A stretch of DNA of 64,000 nt from Rhizobium sp. 18065 (GTDB taxonomy: Bacteria; Pseudomonadota; Alphaproteobacteria; Rhizobiales; Rhizobiaceae): NCBI RefSeq assembly GCF_902706095.1, contig NZ_CACSJP010000005.1, positions 62,001 through 126,000 on the forward strand, given 5' to 3'. The notes under the pieces were generated by a model. That model was not told where the DNA came from. It saw only the letters and a list, made by a program, of their open reading frames with translations, and searched no databases. Numbering within the stretch: position 1 is the stretch's first letter; each line of letters starts with the position of its first letter. This document shows, piece after piece, positions 63,307 through 64,000 of the stretch. Position numbers and translations under genes: made by a program.

Positions 63307-63536
63307 GATGATGCTCCGATGACGTTTGTATGTGACTGACATAGGGTTTTTCGATGCGGCGGCAAAGAGGCCCGCATCGAACACTGTGTCGCATTTCCGG
63401 TGTGCGGCGACCCGGACCTTGCCGGCCTGCGGCAAAACGTCGTTGCGCGGGAACTTCCTTTGGGACTAACCTTTGTCTTCGCGGGCGCAACAAACGCCCG
63501 TCATCCATCGGCATTCGTCGAAAAGGGATCAATCTG

Positions 63537-64000
63537 ATGAAAAGAACAGTCGTCGTAACCGGCTCCACCAGCGGTATCGGCCTGGGCATCGCCCGTGCCT
63601 TCGCCGCCAATGGCGCCAATGTGGTGATCAATGGCTTCGGTGATGCAGCCGAAATCGAGAAGATCCGCCAATCGCTGGAAATAGCCGGCGGCAAGGCGCT
63701 CTATCATGGCGCAGACATGTCGAAAGCCGCCGAGATCGCCGACCTGATCGCCACGGCGGAGCGCGAATTCGGCTCGGTGGACGTACTCGTCAACAATGCC
63801 GGAATTCAGCATGTCGCCCCGGTCGAGGAATTCCCGATCGAGAAATGGGACCTGATCATCGCCATCAACATGTCGAGCGCCTTCCACACGATTCGCGCCG
63901 CCATCCCCGGCATGAAGGCCCGCAAGAAGGGCCGTATCATCAACATCGCCTCGGCCCACGGTCTCGTCGCCTCGCCCTTCAAGTCCGCCTATGTCACCGC
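63537..64000 (+). CDS. bdhA: 3-hydroxybutyrate dehydrogenase, N-terminal part (runs off window end)
   Basis: The first 154 codons are present; the gene is cut by the window edge. Short-chain dehydrogenase fold: TGSTSGIGLGIARAFAANGANVVINGFGDAAEIEKIR (NAD-binding Gly motif), VDVLVNNAGIQHVAPVEEFPIEKWDLIIAINMSSAFHTIRAAIPGMK, INIASAHGLVASPFKSAYVTA with catalytic Ser of SAHGLVAS and Tyr of SAYVTA. The combination IQHVAPVEEFP and SAHGLVASPFKSAYV is characteristic of BdhA, which oxidises D-3-hydroxybutyrate to acetoacetate in polyhydroxybutyrate and ketone use. AAAAGGGA lies 8 nt before the ATG. Confidence 0.93.
   Translation, partial: MKRTVVVTGSTSGIGLGIARAFAANGANVVINGFGDAAEIEKIRQSLEIAGGKALYHGADMSKAAEIADLIATAEREFGSVDVLVNNAGIQHVAPVEEFPIEKWDLIIAINMSSAFHTIRAAIPGMKARKKGRIINIASAHGLVASPFKSAYVT

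Overview
The window is 64 kb of a gene-dense, GC-rich (about 60%) alphaproteobacterial chromosome, almost certainly from Rhizobiaceae (Rhizobium/Agrobacterium/Sinorhizobium relatives). The evidence is a fused trpE(G) gene behind a Trp-Trp-Trp leader peptide, a ShmR-like haem receptor behind RirA-type iron boxes, choXWV, orfA-pit behind a PHO box, a NolR-like regulator, bacA, an Atu4866-like protein and an Agrobacterium-type lysine dehydrogenase. No rRNA, tRNA, intact insertion sequence, prophage or CRISPR array was seen.

Layout. 1-5.3 kb: ClpP-like peptidase, tandem-HD HD-GYP protein, Lrp regulator divergent from lysine dehydrogenase, then rhizobial palindromic intergenic repeats, an antitoxin relic and a small AT-richer lipoprotein gene. 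5.3-17.6 kb: FAD/GcvT oxidoreductase, soluble tandem-PAS chemoreceptor, SelO, small envelope proteins, GreA-like factor, MYG1-like hydrolase, HupE, and a CDF-QueF pair. 17.6-27.3 kb: trpE(G) with its attenuator, extensin-like protein, iron-controlled haem receptor, formate-THF ligase, UPF0114 protein and a LuxR-type regulator. 27.3-33.9 kb: a five-gene minus-strand operon (coiled-coil protein, unknown protein, AAA+ ATPase, unknown protein, membrane-anchored DUF2333-like protein). This is the best candidate for an undescribed system. 34-45 kb: cytochrome c, choline ABC transporter, HugZ-like protein, NolR-like regulator, omega-aminotransferase behind a perfect 18-bp inverted repeat, orphan LivK-like binding protein, and orfA-pit. 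45-53.6 kb: aldose epimerase-like protein, adenine deaminase, a RelB/ParE-type toxin-antitoxin pair, K+-channel-like protein with a zinc ribbon, two overlapping small genes, AraC regulator, alpha-glucosidase and a GT4 glycosyltransferase. 53.6-64 kb: Der, a YfgM-like protein, NnrU, polysaccharide deacetylase, BacA, an MFS exporter, a TumE/TumA-like toxin-antitoxin pair with a possibly leaderless promoter, methionine aminopeptidase, LLM flavoenzyme, and the start of 3-hydroxybutyrate dehydrogenase (runs off the end).

The themes are nutrient-responsive housekeeping (Trp attenuation, iron via RirA-type boxes, phosphate via PhoB) and host-associated functions (choline uptake, BacA, haem uptake, NolR). 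Start codons were moved from the longest open frame to an internal start wherever a Shine-Dalgarno sequence, signal peptide or family length argued for it; each entry says so.
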